From Rubrivivax sp. (lineage in GTDB: Bacteria > Pseudomonadota > Gammaproteobacteria > Burkholderiales > Burkholderiaceae_C): a stretch of 64,000 nt of DNA. Positions 10,630 through 20,673 of this stretch are shown here, piece by piece. The notes beneath the pieces were generated by a model. It was not told the origin of the DNA, ran no database searches, and saw only the letters and a list, made by a program, of their open reading frames with translations. Every line of letters starts with the position of its first letter. Within the stretch, counting starts at the first letter, position 1. Made by a program: the position numbers and the translations under genes. Location of the stretch: NCBI GenBank assembly GCA_027484825.1, contig JAIXSE010000031.1:34823-98822 (forward strand), given 5' to 3'.

Positions 10630-12060
10630 ATGTTCCGCGCCACCAAGATCGTCGCCACCCTGGGTCCTGCATCTTCTTCACCGGAGGTGCTGGAGCGGAT
10701 GATTCAGTCGGGGGTGGACGTGGTGCGTCTGAATTTCTCGCACGGCAAGGCGCAGGACCATATCGACCGTGCCCGGCTGGTGCGGGAGGCGGCGGCGCGG
10801 GCCGGCAAGGAAGTGGCCATCATGGCCGACCTGCAGGGCCCCAAGATCCGGGTGGGCAAGTTCGAGAACGGCAAGATCGAGCTGATCAACGGCACGCCCT
10901 TCGTGCTGGATGCCGACCGTACCGAGCTGGGCAATGAACAGTGCGTGGGCCTGGACTACAAGGAACTGCCGCGCGACGTGAAGCCCGGCGACACGCTGCT
11001 GCTCAATGACGGCCTGCTGGTGCTGACGGTGGAATCGGTGCGCGGCTCGCAGGTGCACACCATCGTCAAGCAGGGCGGCGAGCTGTCCAACAACAAGGGT
11101 ATCAACAAGCAGGGCGGCGGCCTGACGGCGCCGGCCCTGACGGCCAAGGACATGGAGGACATCAAGACGGCGATGTCCTTCCAGTGCGAATACCTGGCGG
11201 TGAGCTTCCCCAAGAACGCCACCGACATGGAAATGGCCCGCCAACTGGCCAACGTGGCCGGTGAGCGCTGGCGCCACAAGCCCGGCATGATTGCCAAGAT
11301 CGAGCGCTACGAAGCCATTCCGCACCTGGAGGCCATCCTCAAGGCCAGCGACGGCATCATGGTGGCGCGCGGCGACCTGGCGGTGGAAGTGGGCCATGCC
11401 GCGGTGCCGGCGCTGCAAAAGCGCATGATCCGCATGGCCCTGGAGCTGGACAAGCTCTGCATCACTGCCACGCAGATGATGGAGTCCATGATCGTCAACC
11501 CGGTGCCCACGCGTGCCGAGGTGTCGGACGTGGCCAATGCGGTGCTGGACGGCACTGACGCGGTGATGCTGAGTGCTGAGACCGCCGCCGGCCGCTTCCC
11601 GGTCGAGACCATCGAGCAGATGGCCAGCATTGCGCTGGAGGCCGAGAACGCCGAATTCGTGAGCCTGGACACCGACTTTGCCAACCGGCAGTTCGGTCGC
11701 ATCGACCAGTCCATCGCCATGGGCGCACTCTTCACGGCGCACCACCTGGGCTGCAAGGCCATTGTGGCGCTGACCGAATCGGGCTCGACGGCGCTGTGGA
11801 TGAGCCGTCACCGCATCCATGTGCCGATCTATGCGCTGACCTCGCAGGTGCTGACCCATCGCAAGATGGCGCTCTACCGCAATGTCACGCCGGTGCTGAT
11901 GCCCAACTTCGATGACCGGGACCAGGCCTTGAAGGCGGCGGAAGAGCTGCTGGTGGCGCGGGGTGTCCTCAAGCCCGGAGACACCTACGCCATCACCTGC
12001 GGCGAGCCGATGGGCTACCCGGGCGGCACCAACATGCTGAAGGTCTGCCGCGTCGGCTGA
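10630..12060 (+). CDS. pyk: Pyruvate kinase
   Basis: TKIVATLGPASSSPE, MADLQGPKIRVG, MVARGDLAVEVG, TATQMMESMI. Confidence 0.98.
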   Translation: MFRATKIVATLGPASSSPEVLERMIQSGVDVVRLNFSHGKAQDHIDRARLVREAAARAGKEVAIMADLQGPKIRVGKFENGKIELINGTPFVLDADRTELGNEQCVGLDYKELPRDVKPGDTLLLNDGLLVLTVESVRGSQVHTIVKQGGELSNNKGINKQGGGLTAPALTAKDMEDIKTAMSFQCEYLAVSFPKNATDMEMARQLANVAGERWRHKPGMIAKIERYEAIPHLEAILKASDGIMVARGDLAVEVGHAAVPALQKRMIRMALELDKLCITATQMMESMIVNPVPTRAEVSDVANAVLDGTDAVMLSAETAAGRFPVETIEQMASIALEAENAEFVSLDTDFANRQFGRIDQSIAMGALFTAHHLGCKAIVALTESGSTALWMSRHRIHVPIYALTSQVLTHRKMALYRNVTPVLMPNFDDRDQALKAAEELLVARGVLKPGDTYAITCGEPMGYPGGTNMLKVCRVG

Positions 12061-12069
12061 GATCGGGGC

Positions 12070-12750
12070 TCAAACCCGCGGGGGCATCCCTTCGGGGCGG
12101 CTCTGATGATCCGGACCGGGTGCACAGGATCTCTGCTGCAACAGGTCCACGGTGAACCGGACCGGGGGTTTCTCGGACGCGTTGCGTGAGCGTGTGAGGG
12201 CCATTGCCAGCCTGGGTTCACTGGGAACCTCCTTCAGCGTGATCCGTGACCAGTCCGGACCAGGTCGATGGAACTCCGCATGAATGCGGTCAGCCAGACT
12301 CGTCATCAAGGGCGAGTCCAGATCCAGGCCCAGTATCCGGTTCATGCCGAGCATCAGGGCCGCTGAGATGGCCGCGGCCTGTCCAGGCACCCGAAATCCC
12401 GCATGCAGTTGCAGACCCATGGCGGCCCTGTCACAACAGCTTTTCAGGGCTTGCCGACTCTCGTCGGTCAAGTGCCGCAGAGCGAAAGGGGCGGGATGCA
12501 TCGAGAGCTGCCGCTCCAGCCAGGGCGCCGTGAGGTGCCGGTGCAACTGCCCAAGGGGGATGGCCTGACAAGCGACCTGAAGCGACTGGTGCCAGTCGTG
12601 CAGCGAAGGCACTGGTGGGCATCCCTCGGCAGCGGACGGCTCTGGGTGGTGATGCGGCATTGCATCGGTCAAAGCGGGATGGCTGCGCATCGAGAGGTCG
12701 CGGGAATACATGTTCAACACAGGCGCGGAACTGTGCCGGCAGGGCAGCAT
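12070..12750 (-). CDS. Hypothetical protein, no recognised family
   Basis: Open frame co-directional with and 66 nt downstream of the GHKL/DUF4325 gene; overlapping ORFs exist in other frames, so coding status is uncertain. Confidence 0.4.
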   Translation of the reverse strand: MLPCRHSSAPVLNMYSRDLSMRSHPALTDAMPHHHPEPSAAEGCPPVPSLHDWHQSLQVACQAIPLGQLHRHLTAPWLERQLSMHPAPFALRHLTDESRQALKSCCDRAAMGLQLHAGFRVPGQAAAISAALMLGMNRILGLDLDSPLMTSLADRIHAEFHRPGPDWSRITLKEVPSEPRLAMALTRSRNASEKPPVRFTVDLLQQRSCAPGPDHQSRPEGMPPRV

Positions 12751-12816
12751 GGCGGGTCACTCGCAACGCAGGTGGCGCTCAGTCGAACACGAGCCACCAA
12801 GAGTTCCTGGCGCGAC

Positions 12817-13836
12817 CTAAGCTTGCTGCACCGCAGCCACCAGCGCCGCGACCCGTGGCGCCATGTGGAGAGGGATCAACGCCACCGCTGGATGCGACTT
12901 CGCAAACACGCGGAACAGCTCATCGGCAAATGCATGCCCCACGTCTTCCACGCCGGAGAAGTCGATTTCCACCCGCTTGAATTGCGGCAATCGCGACGCC
13001 ACCCGTCGCGCCTGGGCCCGCGAGTCCAGCATCTGCCCGGGCCCGACGACCAATTGCAGCATCACCCGCGTCTGGTCGAAGGCGATGCCGCTGCCGTCCA
13101 CACTCCACTGCCCGAGCACCTGATCCAGCGTGCGGGTGGTGTCCAGCGATACCGCCATGTAGATGGAGCTGCCCTGACGCGGCAGGCCTCGTCCCGGCTG
13201 CCAGGCGTTGCCTTCCCAAGCGCGGCGCTGAAACGCCTTCCCGTTGGCATGGATGTCGAACACGTCCGCCAGTTGCGAGCTGAAGAACAGTCCCCGCCCG
13301 GTGTGGGCCTGGGGCTGCGTCGTCAAGCGACCCTTGCTCAGTTCCAGCATCGCATGCTGCGCATCGGTCAGCTCGTAGGTGCCGCAGATCTTCTCGAAGA
13401 CGCCGCATCCATCGTCCGACACCAGCAATTGCGCATGCCGCGGCGTCTGACGCAGCGACACCGTCACGCTCGTGCCGCCGCTGTGATCGATGGCGTTGTT
13501 CACCAGTTCGGTGAAAGCATGTTGCACCATCCGCTGCACATGCCGGGGGAAGTCAAAGTGGGGCGCGAAGTCCCGCTGCCAGGCCACGTCCTCCTGCAAC
13601 TGGTGCAGCGTCAAACTTCGCACCACCTGCCGCAGCGCACCCGGCGCATACACCGGCCGCCGGGCCGTGCCGCTGCGCACCAGCCACTGCGCCTCCACCA
13701 GCCGCTTCAGGGCGGCCAGCACCGCCCGTCGGCTCGCGCCCGTGCGCTCCTCCACATGCGTGGCCAGATCCAGCCCATGTTCGTTGGCGGCGGCGGTGAT
13801 CCACAGCGTCAACTGGTCCAGCACAAGACGGGTCAT
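12817..13836 (-). CDS. Single-chain protein: predicted N-terminal wHTH, GHKL-type ATPase, C-terminal STAS-like DUF4325
   Basis: N-box FTELVNNAIDHSGG, G1 VSDDGCGV, G2 GRGLFFSSQLADVF; DUF4325-like signature VEIDFSGVEDVGHAFADELFRVF; start at 13836 (MTRLVLDQLT). Confidence 0.8.
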   Translation of the reverse strand: MTRLVLDQLTLWITAAANEHGLDLATHVEERTGASRRAVLAALKRLVEAQWLVRSGTARRPVYAPGALRQVVRSLTLHQLQEDVAWQRDFAPHFDFPRHVQRMVQHAFTELVNNAIDHSGGTSVTVSLRQTPRHAQLLVSDDGCGVFEKICGTYELTDAQHAMLELSKGRLTTQPQAHTGRGLFFSSQLADVFDIHANGKAFQRRAWEGNAWQPGRGLPRQGSSIYMAVSLDTTRTLDQVLGQWSVDGSGIAFDQTRVMLQLVVGPGQMLDSRAQARRVASRLPQFKRVEIDFSGVEDVGHAFADELFRVFAKSHPAVALIPLHMAPRVAALVAAVQQA

Positions 13837-14116
13837 GAAACTCCACAAATGACGGCTCGGGACGAAGGCACGAAGTTTGCTCCCCCTGGTCCGCAAGCCT
13901 ACCGGCCCCGCTCCTGAGTGCGCAAGCGAACAGACCCCCGATCCAGGGACCGCTTGGTATCCAAGCCTCGCAGCACTTGTTTGAGGGACGTTACAGCTGC
14001 CGACACGGGGGCCTCACAGCCGCTCGTTAGAATCGTTGCAGTTACGGCGTGGTTACATCGCCTGCCCCCGGGTGCGTCCACGCCTCAAGAATTATTCACT
14101 TCTCCGGAGAACTCTC

Positions 14117-15181
14117 ATGGCACTCGTCTCGATGCGCCAATTGCTGGACCATGCCGCTGAACAGGGCTATGGCATTCCCGCATTCAACGTCAACAACCTG
14201 GAGCAGGTCCAGGCGGTGATGGCGGCGGCTGACGAAGTCAACGCCCCGGTCATCCTCCAGGCCAGCGCAGGCGCCCGCAAATATGCCGGCGAAAGCTTCA
14301 TCAAGCACCTGATCCAGGCCGCGGTGGAAGCGTATCCGCACATTCCGCTGGTCATGCACCAGGATCATGGCCAGACCCCCGCCATCTGCCAGGGCGCCAT
14401 CGACCTGGGCTTCAGCTCGGTCATGATGGACGGCTCCCTCATGCCTGACGGCAAGACGCCTGCGTCCTTCGACTACAACATCGACGTCACCCGCCAGGTG
14501 GTGCAGCTGTCCCACCGCGTGGGCGTCACCGTCGAGGGCGAACTGGGCTGCCTGGGCTCGCTCGAAACCGGCATGGCCGGTGAGGAAGACGGCATCGGCG
14601 CCGAAGGCGTGCTGGATCATGCAGCCCTGCTGACCGACCCGGAAGAAGCCGCGCAGTTCGTCAAGGCCACCGGCCTGGATGCCCTGGCCATTGCCATCGG
14701 CACCAGCCACGGCGCCTACAAGTTCACCCGCCAGCCCACCGGCGACATCCTGGCCATCAGCCGCGTCAAGGAAATCCACGCCCGCATCCCCAACACCCAT
14801 CTGGTGATGCACGGTTCCTCCAGCGTCCCTCAGGACCTGCTGGAGATCATCCGCCAGTACGGCGGCGCCATGAAGGAAACCTACGGCGTGCCGGTGCAGG
14901 AAATCCAGGAAGCCATCAAGTACGGCGTGCGCAAGATCAACATCGACACCGACATCCGCTTGGCCATGACCGGTGCCGTCCGCAAGTTCCTGCATGAGAA
15001 CCCGGAAAAGTTTGACGCCCGTGAATGGCTCAAGCCGGCCCGCGAAGCCGCCAAGCTGATCTGCAAGCAGCGCTATGTCGAGTTCGGCTGCGAAGGCCAG
15101 GCCGGCAAGATCAAGCCGCGCAGCCTGGTGGACACCGCCAAGGCCTACGCCAGCGGCGAACTGGCCCAGGTGGTGCAGTAA
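14117..15181 (+). CDS. fba: Class II fructose-bisphosphate aldolase
   Basis: [55 protein letters not shown]. Confidence 0.97.
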   Translation: MALVSMRQLLDHAAEQGYGIPAFNVNNLEQVQAVMAAADEVNAPVILQASAGARKYAGESFIKHLIQAAVEAYPHIPLVMHQDHGQTPAICQGAIDLGFSSVMMDGSLMPDGKTPASFDYNIDVTRQVVQLSHRVGVTVEGELGCLGSLETGMAGEEDGIGAEGVLDHAALLTDPEEAAQFVKATGLDALAIAIGTSHGAYKFTRQPTGDILAISRVKEIHARIPNTHLVMHGSSSVPQDLLEIIRQYGGAMKETYGVPVQEIQEAIKYGVRKINIDTDIRLAMTGAVRKFLHENPEKFDAREWLKPAREAAKLICKQRYVEFGCEGQAGKIKPRSLVDTAKAYASGELAQVVQ

Positions 15182-15197
15182 ACCGGCGCGCGGCACC

Positions 15198-15641
15198 GTG
15201 GCCCACCTGTTTGTCTACGGCTCGCTCATGTGGGCCGACATCATGGCCCGGGTCTGCGGACCCGATGCCGCGCCCCCGCATCCTCCCCAGCCGGCCCGGC
15301 TGGCGGACCATGCCCGTCACCCGGTGCGCGGCCAGGACTATCCCGGCCTGCGGCCTCACACCGGGGCCGAGGTCGTCGGTTGCGTCTATCGGGACCTGCC
15401 CGAGGCCGCCTGGCCCCGGCTCGACGCCTTCGAGGGCGACGACTACCAGCGCAGCGAAGTGCTGATCACCGGCCCCGACGGCCTGCCTCTGCGGGCCTGG
15501 ACCTATCTCTTCAAGGCAGACCGGGCCGATGCGCTCGAACCCGGCGCCTGGGACGAAGCGCAGTTCGCCCGCGAGGGCAAGGCCCGCTTCATCGACCGCT
15601 ATACCGGTTTTGATGCGCTGACGCCGCGCGGGCCCGGCTGA
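15198..15641 (+). CDS. Gamma-glutamylcyclotransferase (AIG2-like) family protein
   Basis: LFVYGSLMW, LDAFEGDDYQRSEVLI; GTG start at 15198 inferred. Confidence 0.8.
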   Translation: MAHLFVYGSLMWADIMARVCGPDAAPPHPPQPARLADHARHPVRGQDYPGLRPHTGAEVVGCVYRDLPEAAWPRLDAFEGDDYQRSEVLITGPDGLPLRAWTYLFKADRADALEPGAWDEAQFAREGKARFIDRYTGFDALTPRGPG

Positions 15642-15746
15642 GCGCCCCCCCAGAACCGACAGCGCGGATCGCGGACCTGACGCAGAACTTCCCTAGAATC
15701 CCGAAGTTCTCCCGCACCAGCTCGCACTGCCCTGTGCGCACCGTCC

Positions 15747-16643
15747 ATGACCGCCGCCCTGCACACCTCCTCCATCCGCTCCCTTCCCCTCCTTGCCCGC
15801 GGCAAGGTGCGCGAGAACTACGCCGTGGGTGAAGACCGCATCCTGATGATCGCGTCGGACCGCATCTCGGCCTTCGACGTCATCATGGACCAGCCCATCC
15901 CCGGCAAGGGCGCACTGCTCACGCAGATGGCCCTGTTCTGGTTCGACAAGCTGGACGGCATCGTCCCCAACCACCTCACCGGCGACGATCCGCTGTCGGT
16001 CGTGGCACCCGACGAGCAGGACCAGGTGCGTGGTCGCGCCATGCTGGTCAAGCGGCTCAAGCCGCTGCCCATCGAAGCCGTGGTGCGCGGCTACCTGGCC
16101 GGCAGCGGCTGGTCCGAATACAAGGCCAGCGGCACCGTCTGCGGCGTGCAACTGCCGCCCGGCCTGCAAAACGCCAGCAAGCTGCCCGAGCCCATCTTCA
16201 CCCCGGCCACCAAGGCCGAAATGGGCGACCACGACGAGAACATCGACTTCGAGCGCTGTGCCGCCATCATCGGCCGCGACATGGCCGAGCGGGTGCGCGA
16301 CATCGCCATCCAGCTCTACCGCCGCGCGGCCGACTACGCCCTGACCCAGGGCATCATCATTGCCGACACCAAGTTCGAATTCGGCCTGGACGCCGACGGC
16401 ACCCTGACCCTGATGGACGAGGTGCTCACCCCCGATTCCTCCCGCTACTGGCCCGCTGAGAGCTACACGGTCGGCAGCAACCCGCCCAGCTACGACAAGC
16501 AGTTCCTGCGCGACTGGCTGGAGCAGGCCACCGTCAACGGCCAGCCCTGGGGCAAGGTGGCTCCGCCGCCCACGCTGCCGTCTGAAGTCATCACCAAGAC
16601 TTCCGAGAAGTACCAGGAAGCGCTTGATCGGCTGACCCGCTGA
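15747..16643 (+). CDS. purC: Phosphoribosylaminoimidazole-succinocarboxamide synthase
   Basis: [63 protein letters not shown]. Confidence 0.97.
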   Translation: MTAALHTSSIRSLPLLARGKVRENYAVGEDRILMIASDRISAFDVIMDQPIPGKGALLTQMALFWFDKLDGIVPNHLTGDDPLSVVAPDEQDQVRGRAMLVKRLKPLPIEAVVRGYLAGSGWSEYKASGTVCGVQLPPGLQNASKLPEPIFTPATKAEMGDHDENIDFERCAAIIGRDMAERVRDIAIQLYRRAADYALTQGIIIADTKFEFGLDADGTLTLMDEVLTPDSSRYWPAESYTVGSNPPSYDKQFLRDWLEQATVNGQPWGKVAPPPTLPSEVITKTSEKYQEALDRLTR

Positions 16644-16655
16644 AGGGCACCGGCC

Positions 16656-17795
16656 ATGGACGCCCCCACCCCCGCCTCCAGCGCCGCCACCGCGGCCTTC
16701 AAGTCGCGTCTGTTCAAGCACCTGGACCAGCAGGTCGCCGCCGCGCCGTCGCCGATGGCGTCCGTGGGCCCGCGTGCCCGCCGGGCCATGCAACTGGCCC
16801 GGCACGGCGCCCTGTCGGAAGCCCGCGAGGCGCTGACGGTGCTGCACCAGCTGTCGTTTCAGCATCCGCATGCCGACATCGGCGCATGGCTGCATCTGGC
16901 CGAAGGCCTGATGGCCTATTACAACGGCTTCTCCCTGCAGCCGGCCCAGGAGCGCATCCAGCGCGCCCATGCCATTGCCGCCGCCCACGCCGGGCTGGAG
17001 GAGGTGCAGGTGCTGGCCGATGCCTGGCTGACCCAGCTGGCCTTCGTGCGGCATGAGCTGGACGCGCTGGTCCTGCATGCCCGCCGCTGCCTGTCGATGG
17101 CGCGGCCGGACGTCGATCACGGCGCCCTGGCCCGGCTGGGCATGGCGCTGGGCGTGTCGTGGCATTTCACGGGGGAGGGCGAGACGGCCCAGCGCTGGTA
17201 TCAACTGGCCCGCCGTCACGCCACCGCCGAAGGGGACGACACCACCTTGTCGGCCCTCATGTACAACATGGCGGCGATGCGGGTGGCGCAACTGCGCCGC
17301 GAAAGCCTCAGCGGGGCCGTGCGGGTGCAGGAAATGCTGCTGAGCGTGGACTCGGTGGACCACTACGACGCCGCCGTCGGCGCGTCGATGATGAATGAGC
17401 TCACGCCGGTGCTGCGCGCCCAGGTGCTGACCGTCGAGGGGCGCTTCGAGCAGGCGCGGCAGCTGTATGAACAGCACCTGCCGCAGGCGATGTCCCTGGG
17501 GCTGGAGCGGCTGGGCAGCAGCCTGCTGTCCGACGTGGCCTGGTGCCGCGCCAACAGCGGCCAGCCGGAGCTGGCACTGGCGCAGGCGCGCGAGGCCGAG
17601 ATCGAGCTCGATCCCCGCTGCGACCTGGACGACCGGGCCATCACCCACAGCCGCCTGGCCCAGGTCTTCCGCCTGCTCGGCGAGACGGCGGATGCGCAGC
17701 GGCATGAGGCGCTGGCCACCGAGGTGTGGGGCCAGTTTGCCGCCCATCAGCAGCACTGGCGCGAGGCGCTGACGCAGAGCGGACTGACCGGCTGA
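16656..17795 (+). CDS. Hypothetical alpha-helical repeat (TPR-like) protein
   Basis: Repeated helix pairs and Ala/Leu-rich TPR-like spacing (e.g. EGRFEQARQLYEQHLPQAMSLGLE). Confidence 0.6.
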   Translation: MDAPTPASSAATAAFKSRLFKHLDQQVAAAPSPMASVGPRARRAMQLARHGALSEAREALTVLHQLSFQHPHADIGAWLHLAEGLMAYYNGFSLQPAQERIQRAHAIAAAHAGLEEVQVLADAWLTQLAFVRHELDALVLHARRCLSMARPDVDHGALARLGMALGVSWHFTGEGETAQRWYQLARRHATAEGDDTTLSALMYNMAAMRVAQLRRESLSGAVRVQEMLLSVDSVDHYDAAVGASMMNELTPVLRAQVLTVEGRFEQARQLYEQHLPQAMSLGLERLGSSLLSDVAWCRANSGQPELALAQAREAEIELDPRCDLDDRAITHSRLAQVFRLLGETADAQRHEALATEVWGQFAAHQQHWREALTQSGLTG

Positions 17796-17822
17796 CATTC
17801 TTTCGATAGCGTGAATCAATCA

Positions 17823-17836
17823 CAATCGGTCGATTG
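17823..17836. promoter_or_regulatory. Palindrome CAATCG-gt-CGATTG upstream of the chemoreceptor gene
   Basis: 6-2-6 inverted repeat in the 88-nt intergenic region. Confidence 0.3.
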
Positions 17837-17852
17837 ATTGTCTAAATAGAAT

Positions 17853-17882
17853 GGGGCTCCTCCATTGATCTCGACGAGCCCC
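17853..17882 (+). promoter_or_regulatory. Inverted repeat GGGGCTC...GAGCCCC abutting the chemoreceptor start codon
   Basis: 7-bp arms enclosing 16 nt; right arm ends 1 nt before ATG at 17884. Confidence 0.4.
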
Positions 17883-17883
17883 C

Positions 17884-19452
17884 ATGTCACTTCAGTTTGC
17901 GGACATTTCTGTCGCCAAGCGTCTCTACATCGGCTTCGGCGCGGTGCTCGCGGTCCTGGTGGTCGTGACCGTCCTCGGAATCGCCAGGGTCTCGACGATC
18001 AATGGGGCCTTGCGGGCGAATGCCGACGAAAACGCCTCCATCCAGCGCTTTGCCATCAACTTTCGCGGCTCGGCGCATGACCGCTCCATCGCGGTGCGGG
18101 ACGTGGTGCTGGCTGAAGATGCCGGCGATCGGGCCAAGGAAGTGGCCGCCATCGAGGCGCTGGCCAGGTTCTATGCCAAATCGGCGGAGCCGCTGGAGCG
18201 TTTGATCCAGGATTCCAGCGATGCCAAGCCGCTGCGGGCCCTCTACGCCACGATCCAGCAGCGGGAGTCGAAGGCGGTGGCCACCACCCGGCAGATCATC
18301 GAGGCCGTGGAGAAGGGCGACACCGGCGCCAAGGCCGCGCTGTGGAACCAGGCCAAGCCGGAATACGTGCAGTGGCTGGCGGCCATCAACCAGTTGATCG
18401 ACTACGAAGAGGCCCGCATCCAGGCGGAGAACAGGCTCGCGCTGCAAGAGGCTGGTGGTTTCCTGACGGCCATGCTGATCTCCCTGGGCCTGGCCGTGCT
18501 GGTGGGCACGGTGCTGGCATGGTTCATCAGTGGAAGCATCGTGAAGCAGCTGGGGGCGGAACCTGCCGAGCTGGGCGCGGCGGCCAGCCGCGTGGCGTCG
18601 GGGGACCTGCAGCCGGTGCCGGGCGCAGACCGGGCGCTGAAGGGCAGTGTGCTCGCATCGCTGGGTGCCATGCAGCAAAGCCTGTCCCGCGTGGTGGGCC
18701 AGGTGCGTGAGTCCTCGGAGTCGATTGCCACCGGCTCTGCAGAAATCGCCTCCGGCAATGCCGATCTGTCCAGCCGCACGGAGAAGCAGGCCTCCAGCCT
18801 GGCGCGCACGGCTTCGTCCATGGCGGACATCAACACCGCCGTTCAGACCAATGCCGAGACCGCCCGGCAAGCCAAGGCGCTCGCCGGGACGGCGTCCACC
18901 GCTGCGCAGCAGGGCGGCGCCGTGGTCAGCCAGGTCGTCACGACCATGGAGGAGATCTCCACCCGGTCCAGCAAGATCAGCGACATCATCGGTGTCATCG
19001 ACGGCATCGCCTTCCAGACCAATATCCTGGCGCTGAATGCGGCGGTGGAAGCGGCCCGTGCCGGCGAGCAGGGGCGCGGTTTTGCGGTCGTGGCCAGCGA
19101 GGTGCGCAGCCTGGCGCAGCGCAGTGCCGGGGCCGCCAAGGAGATCAAGTCCCTGATCGGCTCCAGCCTGGAGAAGGTGGAGCTTGGCGCCAAGCTGGTG
19201 AGCGAAGCCGGGGCGTCGATGGAGGACATCGTCGGCCAGGTCAGCCGGGTCGCGACGCTGATCGGGGAGATCAGCACGTCCACGCAGCAGCAGTCTGCCG
19301 GCGTGGATCAAGTCACCCGTGACGTGACCGGCATCGATCAGACCACGCAGCAGAACGCGGCCCTGGTCGAGCAAAGCGCCGCCGCCGCGGAGAGCCTGCG
19401 GCATCAGGCGGCCCAGTTGGCCGAAGTGGTGCGGGTCTTCCGCCTTCAATGA
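17884..19452 (+). CDS. Methyl-accepting chemotaxis protein
   Basis: Two TM segments, 4HB-like periplasmic region, highly conserved signalling tip IDGIAFQTNILALNAAVEAARAGEQGRGFAVVASEVRSLAQRSA. Confidence 0.95.
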   Translation: MSLQFADISVAKRLYIGFGAVLAVLVVVTVLGIARVSTINGALRANADENASIQRFAINFRGSAHDRSIAVRDVVLAEDAGDRAKEVAAIEALARFYAKSAEPLERLIQDSSDAKPLRALYATIQQRESKAVATTRQIIEAVEKGDTGAKAALWNQAKPEYVQWLAAINQLIDYEEARIQAENRLALQEAGGFLTAMLISLGLAVLVGTVLAWFISGSIVKQLGAEPAELGAAASRVASGDLQPVPGADRALKGSVLASLGAMQQSLSRVVGQVRESSESIATGSAEIASGNADLSSRTEKQASSLARTASSMADINTAVQTNAETARQAKALAGTASTAAQQGGAVVSQVVTTMEEISTRSSKISDIIGVIDGIAFQTNILALNAAVEAARAGEQGRGFAVVASEVRSLAQRSAGAAKEIKSLIGSSLEKVELGAKLVSEAGASMEDIVGQVSRVATLIGEISTSTQQQSAGVDQVTRDVTGIDQTTQQNAALVEQSAAAAESLRHQAAQLAEVVRVFRLQ

Positions 19453-19477
19453 CAAGCATGGCAGGGGCCATGCTTGT
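19452..19477. terminator. 11-bp hairpin ACAAGCATGGC-aggg-GCCATGCTTGT between convergent MCP and thioredoxin genes
   Basis: Perfect inverted repeat just past the MCP stop; no long T tract. Confidence 0.55.
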
Positions 19478-19486
19478 GCGAGGGCC

Positions 19487-20443
19487 TCAGAACAGCGCCA
19501 TGCTCAGCTTGCGGCGGTACTGGTCCAGCAGCGGGTCGGCCGAGGCCACCGCGCTCGGGCCGGCCAGTTGCAGGCCGCCCTTGGTGTCCGCAGTGGCGGC
19601 ATGGGCGGCGGCCGGCTTGGTCATCAGCTCCAGGATGGCCACATAGGTCTTGCGGGCGAGCTGGTCGTTCCAGGTCTTGTCCCGCATGATGATTTCCAGC
19701 AGTTCATCCATCGCGCCGGTGAAGTCGCGGCCGGCCAGCAGCCCTTGGGCCAGGGCAAAGCGGGCCTCGAAGTCGCGCTTGTTGGCGGCGATGGCGGCCT
19801 GCAGCCCGGCCGGGTCCAGGCCCTGGACGGCCCGTTCGGCGGCGGCGATCCAGGTGGCCAGGGCGGCAAAACGGGCATGCGGGGTGATGGTGTCCGCCGC
19901 GCGGTGGGCCACCGGCTCGAAGGCGGCCTTGGCATCGTCCAGCAGATCGGCTTCCAGCAGGGCGCGGACCAGATCAAAGCGGGCGGTCTCGTTGGCGGGG
20001 TCGGCCTGCACGGCCGCATGGAGCTTCTGCAGCGCTGCTTCGCTGTCGCCTTCTTCCATCAGGGCCTGCGCCTCGGCCAGGTCTTCCTCGGCTTCCAGCG
20101 CTTCGCCGCTGGGCACATGGCGGTCCAGGAATTCGCGGATCTGGGCTTCGGGCAGGGCGCCCACAAAGCCGTCCACCGGCTGGCCGCCGACAAACATTAC
20201 GCAAAACGGAATCGAGCGCACGCCAAAAGCCTGGCTCAACTGGGTGGCGATCTCCGGCTGGTCGTCGCTGTTGAGCTTGGTCAGCTTGAAGCGGCCGGCG
20301 TAGGCCACCTCCAGCTTGTCCAGCATCGGGCCCAGCGTACGGCAGGGGCCGCACCAGGGAGCCCAGATGTCCAGCAGCACCGGCTGCTGCATGGAGGCTT
20401 GCAGCAGGTCGGATTCGAAGTTTTGCAGGGTGATGTCGGTCAT
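19487..20443 (-). CDS. cnoX: Thioredoxin-TPR co-chaperone (CnoX/YbbN-like)
   Basis: [15 protein letters not shown] active site followed by TPR-type region; start at 20443 ([10 protein letters not shown]). Confidence 0.88.
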   Translation of the reverse strand: MTDITLQNFESDLLQASMQQPVLLDIWAPWCGPCRTLGPMLDKLEVAYAGRFKLTKLNSDDQPEIATQLSQAFGVRSIPFCVMFVGGQPVDGFVGALPEAQIREFLDRHVPSGEALEAEEDLAEAQALMEEGDSEAALQKLHAAVQADPANETARFDLVRALLEADLLDDAKAAFEPVAHRAADTITPHARFAALATWIAAAERAVQGLDPAGLQAAIAANKRDFEARFALAQGLLAGRDFTGAMDELLEIIMRDKTWNDQLARKTYVAILELMTKPAAAHAATADTKGGLQLAGPSAVASADPLLDQYRRKLSMALF

Positions 20444-20673
20444 GGTGGATTCAACTGGGAACGTTGGGCGGCTGGGGACCATGCACGGGCCAGCTTCATG
20501 GGGGAACCAGGCAAGCCGCGGTCCGGCATCAGGGCATTTTGCGTCAAACCCTGCACCCGCACTGCCGACGCTGTCACGCAAGCGATGCAGCCCGGAACAG
20601 GCCGGAAACATGCCAACTGAGGTTGGACGCCTACAATTCAAGGTTTCTGGATTACACGAATCAGGACGACCCC

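Noticed and set aside
12403-13917. 504-aa plus-strand ORF opposite the GHKL/DUF4325 gene
   Set aside because: Minus strand has coherent ATPase and DUF4325 motifs; plus translation is His/Arg/Gln-rich without recognisable domains
15693-17819. 708-aa minus-strand ORF opposite purC and the TPR-like gene
   Set aside because: Shadow ORF; the plus strand carries clear PurC motifs over the same DNA
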